Of a stretch of 64,000 bases of DNA, positions 1 to 7,558 are shown piece by piece; position 1 is the stretch's first letter; every line of letters begins with the position of its first letter. The notes beneath the pieces were generated by a model. The model saw only the letters and a list, made by a program, of their open reading frames with translations, was not told where the DNA came from and searched no databases. This DNA comes from JANOSH01 sp031415695 (GTDB lineage: Bacteria > Actinomycetota > Acidimicrobiia > Acidimicrobiales > Ilumatobacteraceae), in NCBI GenBank assembly GCA_031415695.1, contig JANOSH010000011.1, forward strand, positions 1 to 64,000. Direction: 5' to 3'. A program made the position numbers and the translations under genes.

Positions 1-14
1 ATTGTTGTCAACAC

Positions 15-69
15 GGGATGATGGCTCCGATACTCAGGTCTCAAACTCAGGTCTCGAAGCCATCATCCC
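15..69. repeat. 12-bp inverted repeat at window edge
   Basis: GGGATGATGGCT (15-26) is matched exactly by AGCCATCATCCC (58-69). The loop holds two direct copies of ACTCAGGTCTC (32-42 and 45-55). TTGTTG (2-7) and CAACAACAA (76-84) could extend the pairing. It lies just past the 3' end of the minus-strand phosphatase gene and may act as its terminator, although no T-tract is seen. Confidence 0.5.
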
Positions 70-137
70 AAACCCCAACAACAAACGCGAGCACCCCCGC
101 CCCAACAGCCCCTACCGACTATTTCAGGGGCAAGTAG

Positions 138-929
138 CTAGACCAGCAGTGCTGATTGCAGTTGAGCTTGCTCGGCGGCGCTGAGACCAACGGCGTCGCG
201 CAGGTACGTTGTGGCGTCGCCGTACTGTGAGCGCATATGGGTCAGCCCGTTGTTCAAGTAGTCCTCGTGTACCTGAAACACAGGTAACAACAAGTCGACA
301 GCATCTCCAAGTGTGTGTCGATACAACGCAGTGCGGCTGGCAGGTGGCCGAAGGTCGTTGCTTCGCAGATAATGCTGTACGAGAGCTTCGTCGGGAACCC
401 CCAACGCTAAGCCGATGGTTGTGCACACCCACCCGGTGCGGTCCTTGCCGGCGGTGCAATGCACTACGAGCGCCCGGCGTTCGGGGTCGAGCGCAGCGTC
501 GAACGCAGTACGGCACGCGGCAAGAATCTGTGGATGGTCGACGAACAAGGGTTGACCCTGCATGGCAACGTCGTGTGCCTCGCCGTTACCGAAGTGCAAA
601 CGAACAAGATCGGGGTCGCCTGCGGCCATGATGGTACGAAGGCTCAGCATCTCACCGGCATCCCCAATGTCGCCGACTGGAAAATTGTGGCTGCTCACGC
701 CATCAGGCACTTGGTTCTGCCCATCAAAGCCCTTGTCGGTTTCGGTTCGTAGATCGATGACCGTACGAACGCCGAGTTCTTTGAGGCGTTGACGATCCGC
801 ATCAGTCGTGGTTCCGAAGTGAGCCGAGCGAAACAGAACTCCTCGGCGAACAGTGCGGCCATCGCCGGTGGGTAAGCCGCCCATCCCGCGAAAGTTGAGG
901 ACGCCATCGAAGCTGCAAGGGACTTCCAT
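138..929 (-). CDS. protein-tyrosine phosphatase (PtpB-like)
   Basis: A 263-residue soluble phosphatase of the bacterial tyrosine/dual-specificity type (Y_phosphatase3 / PtpB family). The P-loop HCTAGKDRTG carries the nucleophile Cys158 and Arg164. The N-terminal FRGMGGLPTGDGR and the VIDLRTETDK segment are typical of the family. The reading frame stays open for 127 codons upstream, but that part overlaps the divergent dehydrogenase gene and looks non-coding. I therefore start at the ATG at 929 (MEVPCSFDG), where family homology begins. Substrate is unknown: candidates are phosphotyrosine proteins or phosphoinositides. It is transcribed away from the LldD-like gene, and a dispersed CTAG-bounded repeat fills the gap between them. 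Confidence 0.85.
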   Translation of the reverse strand: MEVPCSFDGVLNFRGMGGLPTGDGRTVRRGVLFRSAHFGTTTDADRQRLKELGVRTVIDLRTETDKGFDGQNQVPDGVSSHNFPVGDIGDAGEMLSLRTIMAAGDPDLVRLHFGNGEAHDVAMQGQPLFVDHPQILAACRTAFDAALDPERRALVVHCTAGKDRTGWVCTTIGLALGVPDEALVQHYLRSNDLRPPASRTALYRHTLGDAVDLLLPVFQVHEDYLNNGLTHMRSQYGDATTYLRDAVGLSAAEQAQLQSALLV

Positions 930-940
930 CAGCGCCGACA

Positions 941-997
941 CTAGTGGCGGAGCGGTAAAGGAGCGGTAGCGAACCAGCGACGCCGAAGGCAGGCTAG
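941..997. repeat. dispersed CTAG-bounded repeat, copy A
   Basis: The stretch runs from CTAGTGGCGGAGCGGTAA to CCGAAGGCAGGCTAG. Related copies lie at 9908-9948 and 13306-13416. It occupies the whole gap between the divergent phosphatase and dehydrogenase genes and ends four bases before the dehydrogenase GTG. Confidence 0.7.
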
Positions 998-1000
998 GCG

Positions 1001-2239
1001 GTGCGCGACACTGTTGAAGTGAACATCTATCGAACATTGCGTTCCGTGTTGCAGTTCGGTCCTGTTGAAACTGATGCCACCAAGCGCCGACTGGCGAGCG
1101 CGGCCAATATCGACGATCTTCGGACCATTGCGAAACGACGTCTTCCAGCTGGAGTGTTCGACTACATCGATGGTGCGGCCGAAGACGAGGTAACAGCCAG
1201 ACGGAACGTGTTGGCATTCCAGGACTACGAGTTCCGTCCCCGGGTTCTCCAGGACGTTTCGCAGATCGATCCGTCGGTCGACGTCTTGGGCGTGCGCTCA
1301 CCGCTGCCACTGATCCTGTCGCCCACGGGGTTCACCAGGCTTGCTCACCCACTGGGCGAACGTGCCGTAGCGCGTGCGGCGGCACGAGCGGGGCTGCCAT
1401 ACACATTGTCGACCATGAGTACCGTGTCGATCGAAGACGTCGGCGCAGTCTCGACCGGACGCACCTGGTTCCAGGTCTATACGTGGAAGGACCGAGGTCT
1501 TGTCAAAGAGATGCTCGACCGGGCGTCGGTGTCGGGGTACGAGGCAATTATGGTTACCGTGGACACTGCGGTACTTGGCCGGCGCGAGCGTGATGTACGT
1601 CGCGGGTTCACTATGCCGCCCAAGCTTGGCCTTGGCACGCTGATCGACGGAGCCAAACACCCGGCGTGGACCTGGTCGTTTGCCCGCAGCGAACCAATCA
1701 CGTTTGCCAACCTTGTCGGCACGAGCGAGAACGATGGCAGTGGTACCGCCATCAACCTGGGTCAGCACACCGCCAGCCAGTTTCAACCAGCGCTGTCATG
1801 GGCCGACGTTTCATGGTTCCAAGACAACTGGTCGGGTCCAATCATCCTAAAAGGGATACAACGCGTCGATGATGCCGTTACCGCAGCCAAGCTCGGCGTG
1901 GCCGCCGTAGCGTTGTCGAACCACGGAGGTCGTCAACTCGACGGAGCACCTGCACCGATTGACCTTGTTGGTCCGGTGGCCCAGGCGATTGGTGGTCAGG
2001 TTGAGATCTACTGCGACGGTGGAATTCGTCGGGGCAGCGACATTGTCAAGGCCCGTGCCCTTGGTGCTACAGCGTGCATGATTGGTCGTGCCTACCTGTT
2101 CGGTCTCGCGGCAGGTGGCGAGGCCGGCGTCGACCATGTCCTCAGCTTCTTCGACGAGGGTGTTCGTCGTACGATGGCATTGACCGGTAACCGCACGATG
2201 GCAACCGTCACTGACGGACTAGTCCAGCGGCGGGGGTAG
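1001..2239 (+). CDS. FMN-dependent alpha-hydroxy-acid dehydrogenase (LldD-like)
   Basis: A 412-residue TIM-barrel flavoenzyme of the glycolate oxidase / L-lactate dehydrogenase family, which oxidises L-2-hydroxy acids to 2-oxo acids with FMN. Visible signatures: the N-terminal FDYIDGAAEDE, LSPTGFTRLAHPLGE, the substrate/FMN motif LILKGIQ near residue 285, catalytic His308 in SNHGGRQLDGAPAP, and CDGGIRRGSDI with IGRAYLFGL for FMN phosphate. The start is a GTG directly after a dispersed repeat with no clear Shine-Dalgarno; a start slightly downstream is possible. L-lactate is the likeliest substrate, but the mycofactocin-associated MftD subgroup is related and cannot be excluded. The 3' end overlaps the convergent permease by 21 nt. 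Confidence 0.85.
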   Translation: MRDTVEVNIYRTLRSVLQFGPVETDATKRRLASAANIDDLRTIAKRRLPAGVFDYIDGAAEDEVTARRNVLAFQDYEFRPRVLQDVSQIDPSVDVLGVRSPLPLILSPTGFTRLAHPLGERAVARAAARAGLPYTLSTMSTVSIEDVGAVSTGRTWFQVYTWKDRGLVKEMLDRASVSGYEAIMVTVDTAVLGRRERDVRRGFTMPPKLGLGTLIDGAKHPAWTWSFARSEPITFANLVGTSENDGSGTAINLGQHTASQFQPALSWADVSWFQDNWSGPIILKGIQRVDDAVTAAKLGVAAVALSNHGGRQLDGAPAPIDLVGPVAQAIGGQVEIYCDGGIRRGSDIVKARALGATACMIGRAYLFGLAAGGEAGVDHVLSFFDEGVRRTMALTGNRTMATVTDGLVQRRG

Positions 2240-3283
2240 GTCGATGCTGGCGACATCGGATACGGCGTCGACCCAGGCCATGGCGAAAACGGCGAGGGCT
2301 CCGCCGTAGACGGCGCCGCCGGGTCCGTACAACTCGAAGCCGAGTAGGGCAACGATGATCGGGATAAGCGGTCCGACGTGAACGGTTCGACGATCCACGA
2401 ACGGTCGAACAGCAAAGGCCTCGAAGCACTGAAGCGTGACGAGCAGAGCCAACACGATCAGGGCTCGAGGTGTGGAGACGAAACCAGCTGCAATGAGAAC
2501 CGCAGGTACGCCGCCGATCACGATGCCGAACGACGGAATAGCCGAGATGATGCCCGTGATGATGGCGAGACTGAACGCAGCCGGGATGTCGGCGACCTGA
2601 TAGATAATCCATGACACCAATGTGACGACGAGGCCTTGGGCGATACCGCACAAGAGATGGTTACGGCCGTTGGTGACGGTTTGTTTCAACACAGCCGCGT
2701 ATCGCTGGCGGCGAACCGAATCGTCGAATTGCATGAGGGCGCTGCGAGCGAACCGACGACCGTATCCCAGCATGAACAGGGTGAGGATGCCCGTTATCAT
2801 GTATGTCGGTAACGTGCCCAATGCTCGGGTCACGGCTTGGCGTCCGAAGCCGCTGTTTGTCGAATCGATCACGTCTTGCACCCGGGCAAGAAGTTTGAAC
2901 TCGCGGGCGATCGAGTACCGAGCCTCTAGGCGCTGTGCCGCGAGCGGAGCAGCATTCTGCAGCGAATCGAGCGACCCTGTGATCTCGGTGTAGACCCGAG
3001 CTGCAAACGCGCCGACCACCGCGACGACACCGATGATCGTGACGGCGATCGCCAGACCGCGCGGCAGTCGGGTGTCGAGGAACTCGACCACGGGTTCAAT
3101 GAGCACGGCAACGACCGTGCATGCTACGGCCCAGCCAACGGTTCGGTGGGCGGCCACGAAAACACTGCGCAGGACAGTCGCAGCGACAACCGCACCAATG
3201 AGGTAGGCGGCCGACGACATGCCGACGGTGACATGAACCCGTTGCCGACTCGACGTTGGTGGTGATCCGTCGGTGGGGGTCAT
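2219..3283 (-). CDS. AI-2E family transporter (permease)
   Basis: A 354-residue polytopic membrane protein of the AI-2E/YdiK/PerM family. Hydrophobic segments surround AYLIGAVVAATVL, VACTVVAVLIEPVVEF and IAVTIIGVVAVVGAF, followed by a soluble loop and a C-terminal bundle (GIISAIPSFGIVIGGVPAVL, LIPIIVALLGFELYGPGGA). The family name reflects one studied member; many homologues export other molecules or ions, so a quorum-sensing role should not be assumed. I start at the ATG at 3283 (MTPTDGSPP). TACTCT lies 7 nt upstream, consistent with leaderless transcription. It is a divergent paralogue of the next gene, only 20 nt away. Confidence 0.85.
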   Translation of the reverse strand: MTPTDGSPPTSSRQRVHVTVGMSSAAYLIGAVVAATVLRSVFVAAHRTVGWAVACTVVAVLIEPVVEFLDTRLPRGLAIAVTIIGVVAVVGAFAARVYTEITGSLDSLQNAAPLAAQRLEARYSIAREFKLLARVQDVIDSTNSGFGRQAVTRALGTLPTYMITGILTLFMLGYGRRFARSALMQFDDSVRRQRYAAVLKQTVTNGRNHLLCGIAQGLVVTLVSWIIYQVADIPAAFSLAIITGIISAIPSFGIVIGGVPAVLIAAGFVSTPRALIVLALLVTLQCFEAFAVRPFVDRRTVHVGPLIPIIVALLGFELYGPGGAVYGGALAVFAMAWVDAVSDVASIDLPPPLD

Positions 3284-3303
3284 GCGCTCTAGAGTACCGA
3301 GCA
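3284..3303. promoter_or_regulatory. overlapping divergent leaderless promoters
   Basis: Only 20 nt separate the two divergent ATGs. TACTCT (minus strand, 3296-3291) sits 7 nt from the ATG at 3283. TAGAGT (plus strand, 3290-3295) sits 8 nt from the ATG at 3304. The two -10-like boxes are almost the same bases (CTCTAGAG), so RNA polymerase could probably serve only one direction at a time. Confidence 0.5.
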
Positions 3304-4422
3304 ATGGCCGACGAGACGACAACACGCGAGATTGATCTGCGCGTCGATGCTCGTTCTGTTGCATATGTCGTTGTGGCGATCCTCGCGGCGTTTGCGCTGT
3401 TCGCCGTTGCCCGTTCCGCCGCCGACACTCTTACTCGGCTCGGCATCGGTGTGGTGCTCGCGTTGGCCCTCGACCCGGTCACCAGTGCAGTGCGTCGACG
3501 GCTGAAGTGTCGCCGCCTCGTCGCCGTCGCCCTGGTGGCCGTTACGGTCCTGGCGGTGGCAATCGCCGTCGTCGTGTTCGTCGGGCCTCCAGCAGTCCGA
3601 CAGGCCCGCCGTTTCAACGCCGAACTACCAGAAACTGTCCGACAGTTTCAAGATCTCCCGGTCGTCGGCCGGTTCTTGGAGAGAAACAACGCCGAAACAC
3701 GAGTCACCGAATGGGTTGACAATCTTCCGTCGTCCATCAGCGACGAGACGGTCGCAAGGACAATCGACCGGATGCTCACGGGCGCGTGGGGCTTCGTCGT
3801 TGTACTGGCCACGACGTTGGCGGTACTCATCGACGGCCCGCATTTCGTCGGGCGCACTCGCCGTCTGTTCAGGCGGCACGAAGATCGTGCGGTGCAAGTT
3901 GGTCGGGTGCTCTACGAAACACTCGGTCAATACTTCGCTGGCTCGGTGACGGTTGCGTTGATGATGGGGTTGTTTGTACTGACCCTCGGGCTCATCCTCG
4001 GCGTTCCACTCGCACCGCTTGCGGCCATGTGGGCCATGCTCACCGATCTCATTCCCCAAGTGGGCGGTGCGCTCGGCGGCGGCTTCTTCGTAGTATTGGC
4101 ATTGGCCAAAGGCCCCGGCACTGCCCTGTTGGCAGGCGGACTGTTTGTCATCTACATGAACCTCGAAAACTATGTGATAACGCCTGCCATTGTTGGCCAA
4201 ACAGTAAACCTCACGCCCCCAACCACAATGTTGGCGGCGTTCATTGGTGGTGCCGTTGCCGGTATCCCGGGTGCGCTCGTGGCAACACCGCTCGTGGGTA
4301 CGGCCAAGCGGCTCTACCTTCTACGCAAGCACGGCAAACTGCCCGAACCCCCAAGCCGTCAATCGATTATGAGCCGACTGACAGCGAGGTTCAGCCCGAA
4401 GGCGAAAACTTTGGCCCCGTAA
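3304..4422 (+). CDS. AI-2E family transporter (permease), paralogue
   Basis: A 372-residue membrane protein of the same family as its divergent neighbour. Transmembrane stretches include SVAYVVVAILAAFALFAVA, VALVAVTVLAVAIAVVVFV and, after a loop rich in charged residues, FVVVLATTLAVLIDGP. The C-terminal motif MWAMLTDLIPQVGGALGGGF is the family-typical 'P-x-V/I-G' region. The ATG at 3304 is preferred over an upstream in-frame ATG (3256) because the latter would run through the neighbour's start. The substrate is unknown. The 3' end overlaps the convergent nitroreductase by 32 nt. Confidence 0.85.
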   Translation: MADETTTREIDLRVDARSVAYVVVAILAAFALFAVARSAADTLTRLGIGVVLALALDPVTSAVRRRLKCRRLVAVALVAVTVLAVAIAVVVFVGPPAVRQARRFNAELPETVRQFQDLPVVGRFLERNNAETRVTEWVDNLPSSISDETVARTIDRMLTGAWGFVVVLATTLAVLIDGPHFVGRTRRLFRRHEDRAVQVGRVLYETLGQYFAGSVTVALMMGLFVLTLGLILGVPLAPLAAMWAMLTDLIPQVGGALGGGFFVVLALAKGPGTALLAGGLFVIYMNLENYVITPAIVGQTVNLTPPTTMLAAFIGGAVAGIPGALVATPLVGTAKRLYLLRKHGKLPEPPSRQSIMSRLTARFSPKAKTLAP

Positions 4423-5062
4423 AGGTATCGACGGTGGCAAAAGCTCGAACCGGCTTGCGTGACAGCTTGGTTGGCTGCACGGTTGGGTATCCAAGGAAGA
4501 TCGTTGCGGCGAGAGCGAAACCTTCGGGCAGATCGACCAGAGGTGCGGCATCGTGTTCGGCTCGGCTCAGGAACGTGGTGAGCACGCCGCCCAGGCCCCG
4601 TTCGCGTGCGGCCAACATCACGCTCCAGCAGAACGGGTAAATGGACGCGCCGCCCACAACAGTTGCCCGCCCGAGGTCTTTGTCCATCATCGACACCTTC
4701 CCCAGGTCAACGGCTACGAGGAGGACAACAGGAATCGACTCGATGTTGTCGAGCAACGCGTTGGGCATACCCCCGGCGATTTGCGGGGCCATGTCGTACA
4801 CGCCTGCCGTCACAACGGTGAACGGGGTGACACCGGTTCCAGCTTGGGCGACGTAATCGTCCCAGATCGGTTGCATCAATCCACCAAGCTGGCGACGCAA
4901 GCTGACATCTTTCACGACAGCAACTCGCCATGGTTGACGGTTGCCGCCACTGGGGGCGAACCGGGCGTCGTCGAGGATGGCAGCCAACGTCGCGTCATCG
5001 ACAGACTGGTCGGTGAAGGCGCGAGCCGCACCCGTGGTGCGCAATGTGTCACGAAGTTCCAT
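4391..5062 (-). CDS. nitroreductase family protein
   Basis: A 223-residue flavoprotein (FMN, NAD(P)H-dependent) of the nitroreductase fold. RFAPSGGNRQPWRVAVV matches the FMN-binding N-terminal motif, and ERGLGGVLTTFLSRAEHD with LGYPTVQPTKLSRKPV matches the C-terminal half. Start chosen at the ATG at 5062 (MELRDTLRTTGAARAF), where family similarity begins; an upstream ATG (5113) would add 17 unsupported residues. Physiological substrate cannot be read from sequence. A second nitroreductase lies at 13413-14048. Confidence 0.85.
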   Translation of the reverse strand: MELRDTLRTTGAARAFTDQSVDDATLAAILDDARFAPSGGNRQPWRVAVVKDVSLRRQLGGLMQPIWDDYVAQAGTGVTPFTVVTAGVYDMAPQIAGGMPNALLDNIESIPVVLLVAVDLGKVSMMDKDLGRATVVGGASIYPFCWSVMLAARERGLGGVLTTFLSRAEHDAAPLVDLPEGFALAATIFLGYPTVQPTKLSRKPVRAFATVDTFTGPKFSPSG

Positions 5063-5246
5063 TCCCACGAAGCTAGCTGCCGTTGACGCCGAATCGCTTC
5101 TTGCGTCCCTCACGAATCGCCACTCCGCATCACCTCACCTATGATTTCTTAAGCTTCTGATCACGGAATTGAAACAACATTGAGTGGTCCAACGCACACT
5201 CTTTGTGTGTATTTTGTCGGAGGCACACAAACGAAGGCGGACAGCG

Positions 5247-7310
5247 ATGGTTTCTCGACGTAAGAAGTTCTTGGTGACGGCCGCAGCGGCGATCACTCTC
5301 ATGGTGGCAAGCTCGGCCGGTGCATTCGCCGGTACGGCCACGACACCAGCGCCCGTGCCAGCAGCACCGAACGCGACTCCCATCGACTTGTTGGACACCC
5401 CACGGCGCGGCAAAGATGCCTGGGTCAAGGTCGGCAACAAGATGGCTGAGGCGGCTCGTCGTAACAACAAGACCGAGAAGGAACTCAGCGACCTCTTGTC
5501 GACCGACCCGACCGCGGCGCTCGATCGTGGAGGCCTGCTTCATTACGTCGAACCCAAGCAGCCAGAAGCCGTTATCGCTACGGTAGATCCAGTCACTTCG
5601 TCGGCGGCACCCTTCGCCTACGACCAAACCTTCAAGCTGCATAGCAAGGCAGGGTCATCCAAGGTGGTGTACCTCGATCTCGACGGTCACGTCGTGTCGG
5701 GTACGGCTTGGAACACGAACTACACATCGGGGGCGGCATTCACCGCTGAGCCGTTCGATATGGATGGCTCGCCGTCGACGTTTTCGAATGCCGAGATGGA
5801 CACGATCCAGTTGATCTGGCAGCGGGTCGCCGAGGACTATGCCGCGTTCGACATCGACGTCACGACCGAGGAGCCAGCGGCCGACGCCATTACCCGATCG
5901 AGCAGCACCGACAACAATTACGGCACCCGCGCCGTCATCACCTACACCAACACCATCTATTCGGCCTGTGGTTGTGGAGGCATTGCGTACGTTGGTACTT
6001 ACGACCTCACCAGCAGCCACTCGGTGTACCAACCGGCCTTCGTGTTCCAACGCGGCGTCGGGTCGGGTTCCAAGAACATCGCCGAAGCTACATCACATGA
6101 AGTTGGTCACAACCTGGGGCTTAGCCACGATGGAACAGCCACGGTTGGCTATTACACAGGTCAAGGGGCATGGGCCCCGATTATGGGCGTTGGCTACAAC
6201 CGGCCTGTGAGCCAGTGGAGCAAAGGCGAATATGCCGGAGCTAACCAAACCCAAGATGATCTCGTCGTCATGGCAGCGAACGGTGCGGTAACCCGTGTCG
6301 ATGATCATGGCGATACCGCTGCAACGGCTACCGGACTTGGTGTGGGGCCTGCGTTGACCGGCGACGGGCGAATCACAACACGCGCCGACATCGACGCCTT
6401 CTCGTTCACCGCTGGTGCGGGCGCGGCTACCATCACGGCGTCCCCCATCCCAACAGGTCCCAATCTCGACATCAAGCTCACCTTGCTACGTGCCGACGGT
6501 TCGGTAGTCGCTACAGCCGACCCGGCCGTTTCCTCGTCGGGTAGCGATGTCGTTTCGGGCCTAGCGGCGTCGATTTCGACGACGCTCACTGCGGGTACCT
6601 ACACCGTGCTGATCGATGGTGTCGGTTTCGGGGATCCCTTGACAACTGGCTACACGGACTACGGGAGCCTTGGCACCTACACCGTGTCGGGCACGGTGAC
6701 CACAGATGGTGGCCCGGTCAACCAGGCACCGGTCGCTCGGGCAACTGCTAGCACGACCACCGGAGTCGCTCCCTTGAACGTGACGCTGAACGGCTCGACC
6801 TCGACCGACGCCGACGGCACCATCGTGTCGTACGCCTGGAATCTCGGCAACGGCACGACATCGCCAGCAGCCAACCCGAGCGCCACATACTCGACGGCTG
6901 GAACCTATACAGCGACCCTGACCGTCACCGACAACCTCGGCGCAACGTCGTCGGCGTCGGTTGTGATCACGGTTACCGCGCCGCCCCAGGCTGTGATCAT
7001 GAAGGTTGCTGCTATCACTGGTGGCACGTACACCCAGTCGGGTCGCCGGGGTGCCACGGCCAAGGTGCAGATCGTGAACTCCAGCGGGCAGCCAGTAGCT
7101 GGTGCCGTAGTAACAGGGTCGTTCTCTGGCACCGTGAATAGCTCAACATCGGGTACGACCGCTAGCGATGGCACGGTGACCCTGCGGTCAACGCGCACGT
7201 CGACCCGTCCAGCGTCGGTCACCTTCAACGTCACGAATGTAACCAAGACGGGCGTCACCTACACCCCTGCGGCCAACACAGTGACCACCATCACGGTGTC
7301 TTGGACTTAG
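5247..7310 (+). CDS. secreted metzincin-type metallopeptidase with PPC and PKD domains
   Basis: A 687-residue secreted zinc protease. An N-terminal signal peptide (MVSRRKKFLVTAAAAITL, then AGAFAG) is followed by a pro-region. The catalytic domain carries the extended zinc motif HEVGHNLGLSH (His284, Glu285, His288, His294), which defines metzincins. A PPC-like beta domain follows (roughly residues 370-490, ITTRADIDAFSFTAG), then a PKD domain (roughly 495-580, STSTDADGTIVSYAWNLGNG) and a C-terminal beta domain. AAGGCGG 6-7 nt before the ATG at 5247 is a good ribosome-binding site and decides the start over the upstream frame extension. It probably degrades extracellular protein for nutrition. 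It is a single gene with no obvious operon partner. Confidence 0.9.
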   Translation: MVSRRKKFLVTAAAAITLMVASSAGAFAGTATTPAPVPAAPNATPIDLLDTPRRGKDAWVKVGNKMAEAARRNNKTEKELSDLLSTDPTAALDRGGLLHYVEPKQPEAVIATVDPVTSSAAPFAYDQTFKLHSKAGSSKVVYLDLDGHVVSGTAWNTNYTSGAAFTAEPFDMDGSPSTFSNAEMDTIQLIWQRVAEDYAAFDIDVTTEEPAADAITRSSSTDNNYGTRAVITYTNTIYSACGCGGIAYVGTYDLTSSHSVYQPAFVFQRGVGSGSKNIAEATSHEVGHNLGLSHDGTATVGYYTGQGAWAPIMGVGYNRPVSQWSKGEYAGANQTQDDLVVMAANGAVTRVDDHGDTAATATGLGVGPALTGDGRITTRADIDAFSFTAGAGAATITASPIPTGPNLDIKLTLLRADGSVVATADPAVSSSGSDVVSGLAASISTTLTAGTYTVLIDGVGFGDPLTTGYTDYGSLGTYTVSGTVTTDGGPVNQAPVARATASTTTGVAPLNVTLNGSTSTDADGTIVSYAWNLGNGTTSPAANPSATYSTAGTYTATLTVTDNLGATSSASVVITVTAPPQAVIMKVAAITGGTYTQSGRRGATAKVQIVNSSGQPVAGAVVTGSFSGTVNSSTSGTTASDGTVTLRSTRTSTRPASVTFNVTNVTKTGVTYTPAANTVTTITVSWT

Positions 7311-7342
7311 CGGGAGGCCGAAGCCGAAGCCCTACACCCCGT

Positions 7343-7530
7343 CACATTTCCGACTCCGAGTCGAGACTTCCGCCGGAAACCGGCAGCCGTTCACATTTCC
7401 GACTCAGAGTCGACACTTGGGCCCGAAACCGGCAGCCGTCATATTTCCGACTCAGAGTCGAGACTTGGGCCCGAAACCGGCACTGTTTCGACTCTGAGGT
7501 GGAAAAGTCGCCGTTTCGGGCCCCGGTTTG
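7343..7530. repeat. three tandem 48-49-nt repeats plus an inverted partial copy
   Basis: Units start at 7343, 7392 and 7440 with CA(C/T)ATTTCCGACTC and run on through (A/C)GAGTCGA(G/C)ACTT to GAAACCGGCA. Each contains the interrupted palindrome GACTC-N-GAGTC. From about 7486 the same motifs return inverted (TTTCGACTCTGAGG, then CGTTTCGGGCCCCGG). The array fills the 248-nt gap between the convergent peptidase and aconitase genes, so bidirectional termination is one possible role. Confidence 0.75.
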
Positions 7531-7558
7531 CCCGGCGCTGAGCCCGCCTTCGTAGCCC

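Noticed and set aside
2219..4422. Quorum-sensing (AI-2 export) role for the two AI-2E-family proteins
   Set aside because: The family name is historical, many members carry other substrates, and no luxS or sensor gene is present here.
7343..7530. CRISPR array
   Set aside because: The units are contiguous tandem repeats without unique spacers, and no cas genes are nearby.
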